A DNA stretch of 64,000 bases from assembly GCA_037576195.1 (NCBI GenBank), contig CM075102.1, positions 32,422,745-32,486,744 of the forward strand. Reading direction: 5' to 3'. Every line of letters begins with the position of its first letter. Within the stretch, counting starts at the first letter, position 1. Positions 1 to 9,010 of the stretch are shown here, one piece after another. The notes beneath the pieces are model-generated. The model was not told where the DNA came from. It searched no databases and worked only from the letters and a program-made list of their open reading frames with translations. Position numbers and translations under genes: made by a program. This stretch comes from Phytoseiulus persimilis (lineage: Eukaryota; Arthropoda; Arachnida; Mesostigmata; Phytoseiidae).

Positions 1-719
1 AGACTTCTTTGACTCTATCGGGGCAACATCTGAGATCCCTGTCATTAGGAGGTTGAGAACCTGAGTAAATGTTCGGGATCTTGTGTCATTAAGGAATCAG
101 ACAAAGTACGCGTCCCAAAATAGTTTCGGCGAGACAAGATGATCTGCGGGTCCATTCACATTAGTGGCCGCGCAAATGTACCTCCGCATTCGTTGGCAAG
201 AAATGGAATCCAGAACTTACCCAGTTTGAGAATTTCCAGCGTCGAACATTGTCGGAGAATAGTATAGAAAACTTCTGGCGACCCGTAGCAGTCGATTAGC
301 TCTAATTCTCGTAGGTTCTCGGAGACTTTGTTCCAAAATCGTGAATCGTACTCCATCAACTTAGCTGGAACATCGAATGAGAATCATTTGTGATGAAATC
401 CTCAAATCAATGTCAATTCCAATACCTCTGTGGAGTCGCAGGCTCGTATACTGTCGCCGACTCTTGCTCAGGATGGATCCGACCGCCTCAATCTCGAACC
501 CTGCGATGTTGAGCCGAATATCTCCCATCAGAGTTGGAGCCGACAGGGCCTCAGCCCAGAGACGACAAGTCAGGGAGCTAGTTAGGCGTTCCGATGGAGG
601 CAGATGGAGCAGGACCTGCGCCAGAATCTGGAAACGATACGACAGTTTCGAAAAGTCGCCCTCAGTTTCCAGAAAACCCTCACCGCGAGCGAAGTCAGTT
701 TGATTTCTAACGCCACCAT
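1..719 (-). CDS. F-box/leucine-rich-repeat protein, C-terminal end cut by the window edge
   Basis: Probable substrate-recognition subunit of an SCF ubiquitin ligase. Proposed exons on the minus strand are 719-684, 627-426, 364-221 and 60-1 (incomplete). Introns are 683-628, 425-365 and 220-61, each GT-AG, and the phases agree. The F-box is spread over the first two exons (ILAQVLLHLPPSERL, then TCRLWAEAL). It is followed by LRR-like strands (YTSLRLHR, ENLRELELIDC, STLEILKLG). Unspliced, the frame stops at 361-363; the 61-nt intron removes that stop and restores the LRR frame, so this is not a frameshift. The start at 719 is the first ATG that gives a short leader spliced in phase to the F-box. 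The F-box is divergent at its start, with no classic LPxE motif. Substrate and subfamily cannot be told. Confidence 0.6.
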
Positions 720-3700
720 CGTGACAGTGATCAGTCTTCCCGAGGCTTGCCTCGATAATGATGAGCCTTTGAACGAACCTCTTGAGGCAAATCATTGATT
801 GTCATGCCTCTCATTTCCGATTTCATGGGAGTATTTCAAGTCTTGATTCAGCGAGAGCGTTCGCGCACACCAGACATGAGTGGTATGGCTTGCCATTTCG
901 CTGGTCGGAGAGGGTCAGTGGAAAGGGCGGTCTAAAAGTTGGCGCGGGTTCGGCGTTCCCAAGCTATGTACATCTGGATTCCTCGAACTCTGCAACCCTG
1001 TCGTTCTCTGGGACTGGGATCGACATTTGGAATGAGCCGCGGTATATGTTGCTATCTTGCCTTGGGCCCAAGGATGGTGGCCTTTGTGACGGCTAAGACT
1101 TCGCAAGAAGAGAGAAAAGAAATAGCATAGTCGACTCAGTTAGTCTTGATCAGTCGTGCTGGCCGTGTGTACAGTGTGTGTCTGTGTACTGTAAGTTTTG
1201 ATCATAATGGGAGCTATGCGCAGGAGAGCACCGCAGGATTGTTCATTGTCTCTCACTGTTTGGATATTTCTCGCTAGCTCAGATCTGTCTCGAATCGGTC
1301 GACTTGTTCGTTGTAGGCCGGAGCTGTGGGAGTCACTCCTGCCTATCCGACTACAGCTCGCAACCCTTGCGAGTTGTGTAGTCATCGATAGCAGCGTTGA
1401 AGTGTGCCAACATGGCCGTGGGGAACGTGACGCCGTTTTTTCCCGCCGATTCGGAGTGTGTCTCCTTGTCGAAGTGTCATCTTGCCGGGGATCTGTCTCA
1501 ACCTCCGAACGGCTCAAGGGATGGCGAATAGCGGAGATTTTATTGCATGAAGCATTCCTATCTGCGATTCGAGCGAATGTTCCAGTCCCGGTTCCGTAGG
1601 GAAGAAGATGCTGCCTGTGATCTCTCATGGGGACACATTTTCAGTTTATTGAACGTATATCTGGTGTCGGGATCTATAACTCAATTCCTCGGAGGTGGTG
1701 AATTGACTCTCTGCTGGGCGATAGAGGCGTACTGCATGTGATGATCATGGTCCTCGGAGGTAGAATCTACGCTTTACACGATGTCGAGATTAGTGACGTG
1801 AATGCAAGCGGCTCGCTGACCAGGCAACTGCACGCGGCTGTTTATCAATGCGTGGTTGATCTCCAGAAAGCTGCTGGATCCTGAGAAACAAAGCAGATAC
1901 TTCAATAGTAGAGATACTATGAGGGATTCTGCCAGCCATCAGAATCTCCAGGGGACTCGAACATACATGCCTTCGTACATGTGGTAATTCAGCAGTAGGT
2001 CGGGAAGACAACCTGCGTCTGAGATAGGTTCAGGTCATCTGGCTTCTTCAGGCGTTACGGCTCTCGGTGATGCGTTCGGAGAGCCGTGGTTGGAGATCCG
2101 TTCCTTCCGTCAAGTTTCCCTGCTTCCGTTTCCAGAGTCTGCGCTGCGATGACTGAGAAGCCCTTGGTTTGCTGGGCCTCATCTTGCCAGACCGGGTCAA
2201 GTTTCAACGCGTCGCTCATTCTGTTTTTTTTCTTCCGAATTCTTTACTGATCATGGAATGCCTCACGAAACCTCGCCATTGAAGAGCATCTACTCCGGTT
2301 GCAGTTTGATCTTCGTTCCCGTGGACGGCTCCATTTAGCAAAGCCCCACATGGTAAGATATTCGTAACGGCCGCTCCGATGGTGATAAGCGCGTCCATCG
2401 AAGGACCTCGATCGCTCGAAACGCTCTCAGATTCCTAACGTCGAACTTCCTCGCTCGTCGTTTGCCACTTGATTCTGTTGGAAACAAATATCTCATTCGT
2501 GAGTATGATACGGCACGCTGCTGTGAGCATGACATCGGCGCTCCACTCGTCGGTTTACCGGGGCGGCTCGGAGATCGCCATGACTCCAGTGAATTCGAAA
2601 TAGGTGGAATCGTTCCTCGACTCCCTATCGGAGCAAATCATCCATCGAAACCACAATCGTCAACGGCTTCGAGCCAATGCCGCTTTTGGACGAGAAGAAA
2701 TGTGAGCCGTGATGAAAATGGGGTGGGATTCCGCCAGAATTCGTTACTTTCCACTCCAGACGAACCGAATACAGCTGAACCTCATGCGACTCTGCTTCTG
2801 ATTTCGATATCGACACAATAAACTCAGGGATGAGCTTAATTTTGCTGGAAACGATCTTTGACGCCCTCTCCACAGTCAGTTCACGCAGAGGCCGTTCCAT
2901 TCTGAACACCCTCCACAACAATATCAGGCAGGCCGAAGAGCAGGTTGACGGCGGGTCCCGCCCAATTAGGATATCACTGTGGGTTTCAGCCCTCCTGTTG
3001 AATGAGTTTGAGCGTGTCATACTCGCATGACTTCCGTTGAGCCACTTCTCCTCGGACAATCTAGGATTGGGATAGACATTCTTAGTGTCTCAAAGGTGTT
3101 GGTCGGGCTGGAAGTTTTCTCGCCCCTATTCCTGAATTTTCGCCAGAATATGCGAATGGCGACAAACGTTTCCTATAACAAACTGAATTGGGAAGTCAGT
3201 GATCCCGCTCCCGGATCCCGTTAATCCTGACTTCCCTGCTCCTGAGCGGTTCACTCACTTCTCTTCCTCTACATATACCGATGATGGATATGTGATGAAT
3301 AATGCTTGAAAGGACAGGCTCTGGCAATCACTAGGTACCTCCGCGATCCACGGGAATGTAGCGCGTTACGTTAGGTAACGGAGAGAAGGACTGGAACGGA
3401 GTTCAGCGGGAGAGAAAGGCTGAGAACCACTCGTCAGGACCGAGCCGCTCGCGCCGCCGAGCGCGGGAGATGACGGAGGATGCAACAGAAGATGACAAAG
3501 CGCTAGAGCCTGATGCAATAACTCTAAGGTTAATTAAGGACCCTGGTCGTCAGGGGGATCGATTTCCTTCGTGAACCTAGGCGATAGAGTGCCGAATACC
3601 TGCCGCAGGCTGCTCTGAGCACCGCCATCCACGAAGTACATGATCCGAGGACCTGGCTCAATTTCTGTAGCACAAAACCTTTGAGGGGCGCTCCCCTGGG

Positions 3701-3720
3701 TACAGTCCGCCCTCCCAGCG

Positions 3721-3735
3721 CCCCCCCCCCCCCCC
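3721..3735. repeat. C15 homopolymer run
   Basis: Fifteen consecutive C residues, G-rich on the minus strand. It matches similar G/C runs at 29300, 43520, 57319 and 62835 in this window. Confidence 0.9.
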
Positions 3736-4265
3736 TCCCAACTAGCCGTAGAGTCGCGGTATGGGCAATCTCTACCGAGCCTTCAATCGTTCATGGGCTC
3801 TATGCAAGGATTGTCAACAGGATTGCAAGCTTTCCAGTCATTAGATCCGTCTTTCGCGATCGAATGATGAAACCAACGGTCCGCAATGAGCAGTTCCCGT
3901 CGATTCTGAGTAAATAAGCCCTACTGTCTGTGACACTCAGCCGCGACTTTGCCCTCCATCGAGATGCTCGTGCGCTCGTCGCTGAGAATGTGTCGAATTT
4001 CTCCGTCTTCCCGATGAAATGCCTTTCGTCCCGTTGTCAGTCTTCCATGATCCACAGTTGATCACAATGAGCATCAGAGTTCGCCTGACTCGTGCCGCGT
4101 ACAAAACGAGGACGGGTGACGTTGAGCACTGCGAAAACATTAACGTCGGTCACTCCAAGCGCCACAACGCTCAAGTTAAGGTTAAATCGCCAGAGAGTCA
4201 TCCTTATTATTAATTCATTGTGGATGAGTTGACCCTACCAAACATTTCTGAAAATGATTCAAAGG

Positions 4266-4303
4266 AGCACCGAACGGTTCCGGGCGCAGAGAACCGTCCG
4301 GTG
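4266..4303. other. Stem-loop, 14-bp stem with one mismatch
   Basis: GCACCGAACGGTTC at 4266-4279 pairs with GAACCGTCCGGTGC at 4290-4303 across a 10-nt loop, with one mismatch. It lies about 80 nt beyond the polyadenylation signal of the insulin-family gene on the minus strand, so probably outside that transcript. Function unknown. Confidence 0.6.
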
Positions 4304-4383
4304 CCATCTTGATAATTATACACTTCGAATCGGCGGATAGGAATGTACTCAATAAATTCACATGTGTCTTCCGTGTCCAAACG

Positions 4384-4389
4384 TTTATT
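4384..4389 (-). terminator. Polyadenylation signal AATAAA of the insulin-family gene
   Basis: AATAAA on the minus strand, about 145 nt after the stop codon at 4534-4536. This is a normal distance for a short 3' UTR. Confidence 0.5.
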
Positions 4390-4533
4390 AAACGGCTGTT
4401 AGAATTCAACTGGTATCAGATCGATCTGAATTATCGCGATCAAACGCGAGAGTCAGCATGAATCTGCTGTGCTGCGACAGATGACGGAAAGACAACTCTC
4501 TTTCACTCGGAATATCGCCCGATGTCACTGAGT

Positions 4534-5320
4534 TCAATCCTTGATGAAATGTCTGTGAAACTCCGGCGCTGGCTCGTCGCAGAAGTTGGCGATCAGCTGA
4601 TTCACGTCGCATGGCCCGAATTGCGTTGGGCAGCAGAAGCATCTCGCGCTGCGGGTTGGTTTGTCGCAGTTAGCTTCTCTCGTATGCCGATGCCACATTG
4701 AAGCTGCCAATGGATGAGCTACCAGGAGAAAAAAAAAAGGTGATATGGCGTCAGTGGAACACCCAATCCAAAATGGGAAGCATCTGTCGACTGTGACGAC
4801 ACCGTTAGAGAAGTTGCAGTGGTAAGAATAGTGGATCGTGGCTCGCTCAAATCGAGATCTCGGCTTCTTGAGCTATTTGGAGACGCTGGATTTTCTGAGG
4901 CGGTGTACTTCATCTTCGAGAGGGACGCCTGCTCCTTCATCTTGGATTCCTCCTCTCGCTACACAGGCATGATGAAAGGCCTCCACGGATCCCATTATTT
5001 GTCCTTATTTCAGGCTGGTATCTTTTGAGACAGACATTTAACGGTCGATCATCGTTGATGTTCGATCGAGGGGGTTCATGGAACCTGGGGAACTCACCAG
5101 ATGATCCGCTCCGCTTCCGTCCAGCGATACCTCCGTAGCGGGCGCAGAGCCGGGGCAGTACATCGGCAAGCCGGTCCCCGCACAGTCCCACTTTTGTGGA
5201 ATTGTCCTCAAGCATATTCGTGCCGGATTGCCCATCGCGTGCCTGGCTTACGCCTACCGCGGCGGCGAAGGCCAACAATGTGGTGAACAGCCTCATGGTC
5301 GGAATGAGTGCCTTGAACAA
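4534..5320 (-). CDS. Insulin/relaxin-superfamily peptide precursor, divergent, eight cysteines
   Basis: Secreted hormone precursor. Exon 1 is 5296-5098 from the preferred ATG (a further in-frame ATG lies at 5320) and exon 2 is 4718-4534. The intron has a GTGAGT donor and a poly-pyrimidine acceptor, and the phase-1 junction matches exactly, giving 127 residues. Residues 1-19 form a signal peptide (MRLFTTLLAFAAAVGVSQA). The B-chain motif follows as CGDRLADVLPRLC, with the family's CG-x(10-11)-C spacing and conserved leucines. GRKR is a likely convertase site. The A-chain-like segment is CFCCPTQFGPC then DVNQLIANFC, so CC-x6-C-x9-C instead of the usual CC-x3-C-x8-C. Two extra cysteines (ANC and RCF) bring the total to eight. 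The signal peptide and B chain are strong evidence. The A chain is divergent, so the subfamily (insulin, relaxin or gonadulin-like) is open. Confidence 0.68.
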
Positions 5321-5330
5321 GGAGCGAGCT

Positions 5331-5339
5331 CTTTATGTA
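5331..5339 (-). promoter_or_regulatory. TATA-like box of the insulin-family gene
   Basis: TACATAAAG on the minus strand, about 35 nt upstream of the ATG at 5296. At normal TATA spacing, transcription would start near 5305. That puts the alternative ATG at 5320 outside the mRNA and favours the start at 5296. Confidence 0.4.
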
Positions 5340-5652
5340 CCCAATTCCTCGGATTAGTGGGGGCTACGAGTCCGACGCACACCGCTACGTCACTCGATTC
5401 GTTGCACCATAATTGGCTACGGGATTATTCCCGCTATCGAGAATTCGTTGCCTCCGTAGCTCAAGCGATGGCTAAATTTCAGATGGTTCTCGGAAAACTT
5501 TTCGAGCGCGTCGAACGCCGTCTCGGAGACGAGTGCATCAACGGGTCTCCCGATTCACCGAGGATCCAATGTTACAGGAAGAAAGCGCGATGAGCTTTAC
5601 GAAGGTACTCTTGATGATCGGCGCCAGGGGCTCTCTTGACTTGGACTTGGCG

Positions 5653-5811
5653 CTAGCGGATCGATGGATTCTTCATCCACTGGCGTCGGCGGACTCCGTG
5701 GAATAGGCTATATCTCTCGTTGAAGCTTTCTCTACAATCACGACATTTGTACGGCTCCCCACCAGCGCGTATTCGATTCCGTTCCTTAATCGTCCGGGAT
5801 GTGATGAGCCT
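5653..5811 (-). pseudogene. C2H2 zinc-finger fragment, decayed or unresolved
   Basis: The minus-strand frame reads RIRAGGEPYKCRDC and then RESFNERYSLFH. This matches the C2H2 linker and finger consensus (TGEKPYKC-x2-C-x3-F-x5-L), with both cysteines, the Phe and the Leu in place. The first His is one residue early and the second is missing before the frame stops at 5653-5655, so one finger is incomplete and no array follows. Upstream at 6049-5822 lies an Ala/Ser/Pro-rich frame starting MALGNSSEV and ending at a possible GTAGAT donor. It might be an upstream exon, but its phase joins a different frame. Best read as a remnant of a DNA-binding zinc-finger gene. Confidence 0.38.
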
Positions 5812-6059
5812 TCCTCAACATCTACCGGAGCTCCGAAAAGCTATTGAAACGAGCCACAACGCTCTTCGCATCCGTTGCAGGCACAGGGCCTTCTGCCGGG
5901 GCGGAGGCACTGGTGGACGACAACATTTGGGCTATCGGCGGATCCCGCGAGGCTGTCGAGGCAGGAGTACGGGCCCCCGACGGTGTGAACAGCGGATGAC
6001 ATCGTGAAGATACTGCAAGCGATACCTCGCTGGAGTTTCCCAGCGCCATAGTTGAAGGC

Positions 6060-6790
6060 GGTTGAAGTTTCTGGAATCTTTTCCGGAACCAGCTGTTTGT
6101 TCTAGGAGAAGGAATGCTTCGGAGTGGCCCCGATTACCAAGTACCCGTTCGCGAGCCATTCCTGGATCCAGCTCAGCTTGCAGCCGAGAGTTTCCGGGTG
6201 ACTTTCACCCGCGTGGATTGTCTCCCTCTTTCGCTCTCTTGGTCCGTGATCCAACTCGCTCTTCCGCGCTCAGGATCCGTGATTTGTCGTGTTGAGCGAG
6301 GACGTGTTGCATCCCACTGTTACCTGAGGCTCGCAGTCGATGTCTGTCCATCTGATACAGCGCTCTCACTGAATAGCACCTAAAGCGAGCCGTGGTTGAC
6401 TAGAAAGCGTCTCTGCGTCTTCTTTGTCAACCTCACGATGAATTCGCGTCTGCTGGGACTGTTGTGTCCGACGCGAAGAAAGAAGAAACTCCGCGAGTAC
6501 AGTAAAATGTGTTTCAGGCAGTTGAGGGAAGATATCGCCAGCGTCGGAGACTTGCATTCAGAGTCTTCCCAGGCAGAAGGTCCCAACAACCTCATAACTC
6601 TACACCCCGCGCGAGACATCATTTTCCGTAGTCCGAGAATACGGGAAATGAATTCCCATGGAAGGGTGGCGCGGAAATTCATGCTTTCGGAGTCCATAGA
6701 GAGCGCTATTCTCGCGAGTGATCCCGGAGTAGGATGAGCGGTTTGGGAAGAAACAGAGCAGTTTGGCCACGGCCAAGTTGATCTATCTGA
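6060..6790. other. Intergenic tract with overlapping uncharacterised frames
   Basis: Opposing frames 6396-6737 (plus, 113 codons) and 6380-6697 (minus, 105 codons) overlap. The minus frame holds TLPWEFISRILGL, which resembles the start of an F-box, but the rest of the motif is missing. Neither can be called a gene. Confidence 0.3.
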
Positions 6791-6879
6791 TCCTTACTAT
6801 ATATAATCGGCTTAGTCTGTCAGTTTGTCAGTTTGTCAGTCTGTCAGTTTGTCCGCACTTTTTCTGAAAGACATGAAGG

Positions 6880-7870
6880 TGATTCTAGAACCAATCTGAC
6901 CATACTTTTCTCCCAAGTCTGGAGAGGTGATTCCGGTACGAGTCTGACTATACTTTTCAGAAGCTGGAGGGGTGATTCTAGAACCAATCTGACCATACTT
7001 TTCTCCCAAGTCTGGAGAGGTGATTCCGGTACGAGTCTGACTATACTTTTCAGAAGCTGGAGGGGTGATTCTAGAACCAATCTGACCATACTTTTCTCCC
7101 AAGTCTGGAGAGGTGATTCCGGTACGAGTCTGACTATACTTTTCAGAAGCTGGAGGGGTGATTCCGGAACCGATCTGACCATTACTTTTCAAGTCTGGAG
7201 GGATGATTCCGAGACCAATCTGAGCATTACTTTCCAACTCTGGAGGGGTGATTCCGAGACCAATCTGACCATTACTTTCCAACTCTGGAGGGGTGATTCC
7301 GAGACCAATCTGAGCATTACTTCCCAACTCTGGAGGGGTGATTCCGAGACCAATCTGAGCATCACTTTCCAACTCTGGAGGGGTGATTCCGAGACCAATC
7401 TGAGCATTACTTTCCAACTCTGGAGGGGTAATTCCGAGACCAATCTGACCATTACTTTCCAACTCTGGAGGGATGATTCCGGGACCAATCTGAGCATTAC
7501 TTTCCAACTCTGGAGGGGTGATTCCGGGACCAATCTGAGCATTACTTTCCAACTCTGGAGGGGTGATTCCGGGACCAATCTGAGCATTACTTTCCAACTC
7601 TGGAGGGGTGATTCCGAGACCGATCTGAGCATTACTTCCCAACTCTGGAGGGGTGATTCCGGGGTCAATCTGAGCATTACTTCCCAACTCTGTAGGGGTG
7701 ATTCCGAGACCGATCTGAGCATTACTTCCCAACTCTGGAATGGTGATTCCGGGGTCAATCTGAGCATTACTTCCCAACTCTGGAGGGGTGATTCCGAGAC
7801 CAATCTGAGCATTACTTCCCAACTCTGGAGGGGTGATTCCGGGGTCAATCTGACCATATTTCTCAAAATC
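6880..7870. repeat. Minisatellite: 93-bp higher-order units, then 45-bp units
   Basis: Three copies of a 93-bp unit begin at 6881, 6974 and 7067. About fifteen 45-bp units follow, with the core CTGGAGGGGTGATTCC and then GAGACCAATCTGAGCATTAC. Because both 45 and 93 are multiples of three, several frames stay open on both strands (351 codons plus, 328 codons minus). The repeated peptides (such as WRGDSETNLSITFQL) are therefore a by-product of the repeat, not evidence for a protein. Confidence 0.9.
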
Positions 7871-7929
7871 AGAATGCTGACCCAGTGAAGGGAGAGAAAA
7901 GTGCCTCGATGGCAGGGAACGCCGTCCAA

Positions 7930-7967
7930 CCGCGCGCAGCGCGGCCGACTCCAGTCGGCCAAAGGCC
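7930..7967. other. Cluster of three GC-rich hairpins
   Basis: CCGCGC/GCGCGG (loop GCA), GGCCGACT/AGTCGGCC (loop CC) and GGCC/GGCC (loop AAA) follow one another with shared bases. Alternative pairings compete. They sit at the right end of the minisatellite element. Confidence 0.8.
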
Positions 7968-8074
7968 GGCTGGTTATATATATAAGATCTGATTTTCTTC
8001 GGACATTCTTTCGGTCAATCGGGATGAGCTGGGATATCTACACAAACGCTCGGAAGCCTCTTGGAAATGTCACT

Positions 8075-8281
8075 TCAACACGTCTCATCGCTGTTCGGGT
8101 CGCAAGAATAGGCTCCAAGACCCGAAGTCGAGTCGTCGGAATCATTTGTCTGCTCCGGCAACGGGAAAGTCATCTCTCTCCCGTCCCAAGCGTCGCTCCC
8201 AGCAGTCTGAATATTTGAGAACGTGGCATGATGTGAGAACGCCGGCAAGTTCTCTCTGCCGGAGCAATCCTCGCAACTCAT
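8075..8281 (-). CDS. Small acidic hypothetical frame
   Basis: A 68-codon minus-strand frame (MSCEDCSG...) is acidic and rich in Asp, Ser and Thr (TNDSDDSTSGLG). It lies between the two copies of the minisatellite element. There is no known domain and no splice partner was found. Chance is quite possible. Confidence 0.12.
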   Translation of the reverse strand: MSCEDCSGRENLPAFSHHATFSNIQTAGSDAWDGREMTFPLPEQTNDSDDSTSGLGAYSCDPNSDETC

Positions 8282-8562
8282 CGTCTCACAGGGAAAACAT
8301 GCCGATCGGTGTGTGTTGAAGAGACATCCCCGAGAGGCTTCTGGGCGTTTCGAGAGAAACTCCTATCCCATCCATAAAGCCGTTCCGTTGGCTCATTTTT
8401 CTGTCTCCGCTCATTTTCGATGAGATTCATGACTCGATCTTGGTTTCATCAGGATAGTAAAATCGCAATTTCCTATTTTGGTCATTGTAGCGGAATCGCT
8501 CCTGTGAGTACGCTGCTTTGTGCGCCTGATCACATCTGGAGGTTCACCATATTCCGCGAAAT

Positions 8563-9010
8563 TCATATATATTCATATAAAAATACTGGGTCTGCTTAGT
8601 TGTTCGTTTGTCCTCAAAGAACTCATCCGGAATCGATCGGATCGACGTGGAACCAACGACATGTTGTAGGGCGGCTCACAAGGAAGGACATGCCGGAGTT
8701 CTCGGAGTCTAGGGAGGTGATTCCGGGGTCGATCTAACCATACTCCCTGGAGTCCACGTAGGTGAGGCCGGAGTCGATCTGATCATGTTCTTGGGATTCG
8801 TAGGAGGTGGCTCCGGGATAGATCTCACCTGACTTTTCGGGTCTAGGAGGGTGTTCAGAGGCCGATCTGACCATACTCTTTGGAGTCAAAGTAGCTCATT
8901 CCGGGGTCTCTCTGTTCATGTTCTTGAAAGCCTTGGGATATGGCTCCGGAATCGATCTCTCCACACTTCTTGGAGTCTAGGTAGGTGATTCTCGGGTCGA
9001 TCCAACCATA
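8563..9010. mobile_element. Older, diverged copy of the minisatellite-bearing element
   Basis: ATATATTCATATAAAA is followed by GTCTGCTTAGTTGTTCGTTTGTCC, mirroring the left end of the 6795 element (ATATATAATCGG then CTTAGTCTGTCAGTTTGTC). Degenerate 45-bp-like units then follow (for example GGAGTCTAGGGAGGTGATTC then CGGGGTCGATCT). No GC hairpin end was found. Confidence 0.45.

Larger units (their letters stand above)
800..4380. other. Intergenic tract with no assignable gene
   Basis: About 3.6 kb. Several open frames of 60-160 codons exist on both strands (for example 1140-1628 minus, 1198-1599 plus and 2625-3059 minus). None shows a recognisable domain, and opposing frames overlap. The minus-strand text around 2335-3059 is faintly leucine-rich and could be remnants of another F-box/LRR gene, but I could not build exons. 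A C15 run lies at 3721-3735. Confidence 0.4.
6795..7990. mobile_element. Repeat element with AT-rich inverted ends carrying a 45-bp minisatellite
   Basis: The left end reads CTTACTATATATAATCGGC. The right end, reverse-complemented, reads CTTATATATATAACC followed by AGCCGGC, so the ends are imperfect inverted repeats. Inside the left end are short CAGTTTGT repeats (about 6820-6852). A large minisatellite follows (6880-7870), then three back-to-back GC hairpins (7930-7944, 7943-7960 and 7957-7967). An older copy with the same order lies at 8563-9010. No transposase is present, so it would be non-autonomous. The family name is unknown to me. Confidence 0.5.

Noticed and set aside
361..366. Apparent stop and frameshift in the F-box/LRR gene
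   Set aside because: A 61-nt GT-AG intron (425-365) removes the stop and restores the frame in phase.
6833..7888. 351-codon plus frame and 328-codon minus frame of repeated WRGDSETNLSITFQL-like and ELGSNAQIGLGITPP-like peptides
   Set aside because: The repeat unit length is a multiple of three, so frames stay open automatically on both strands. This is a minisatellite, not a repeat protein.
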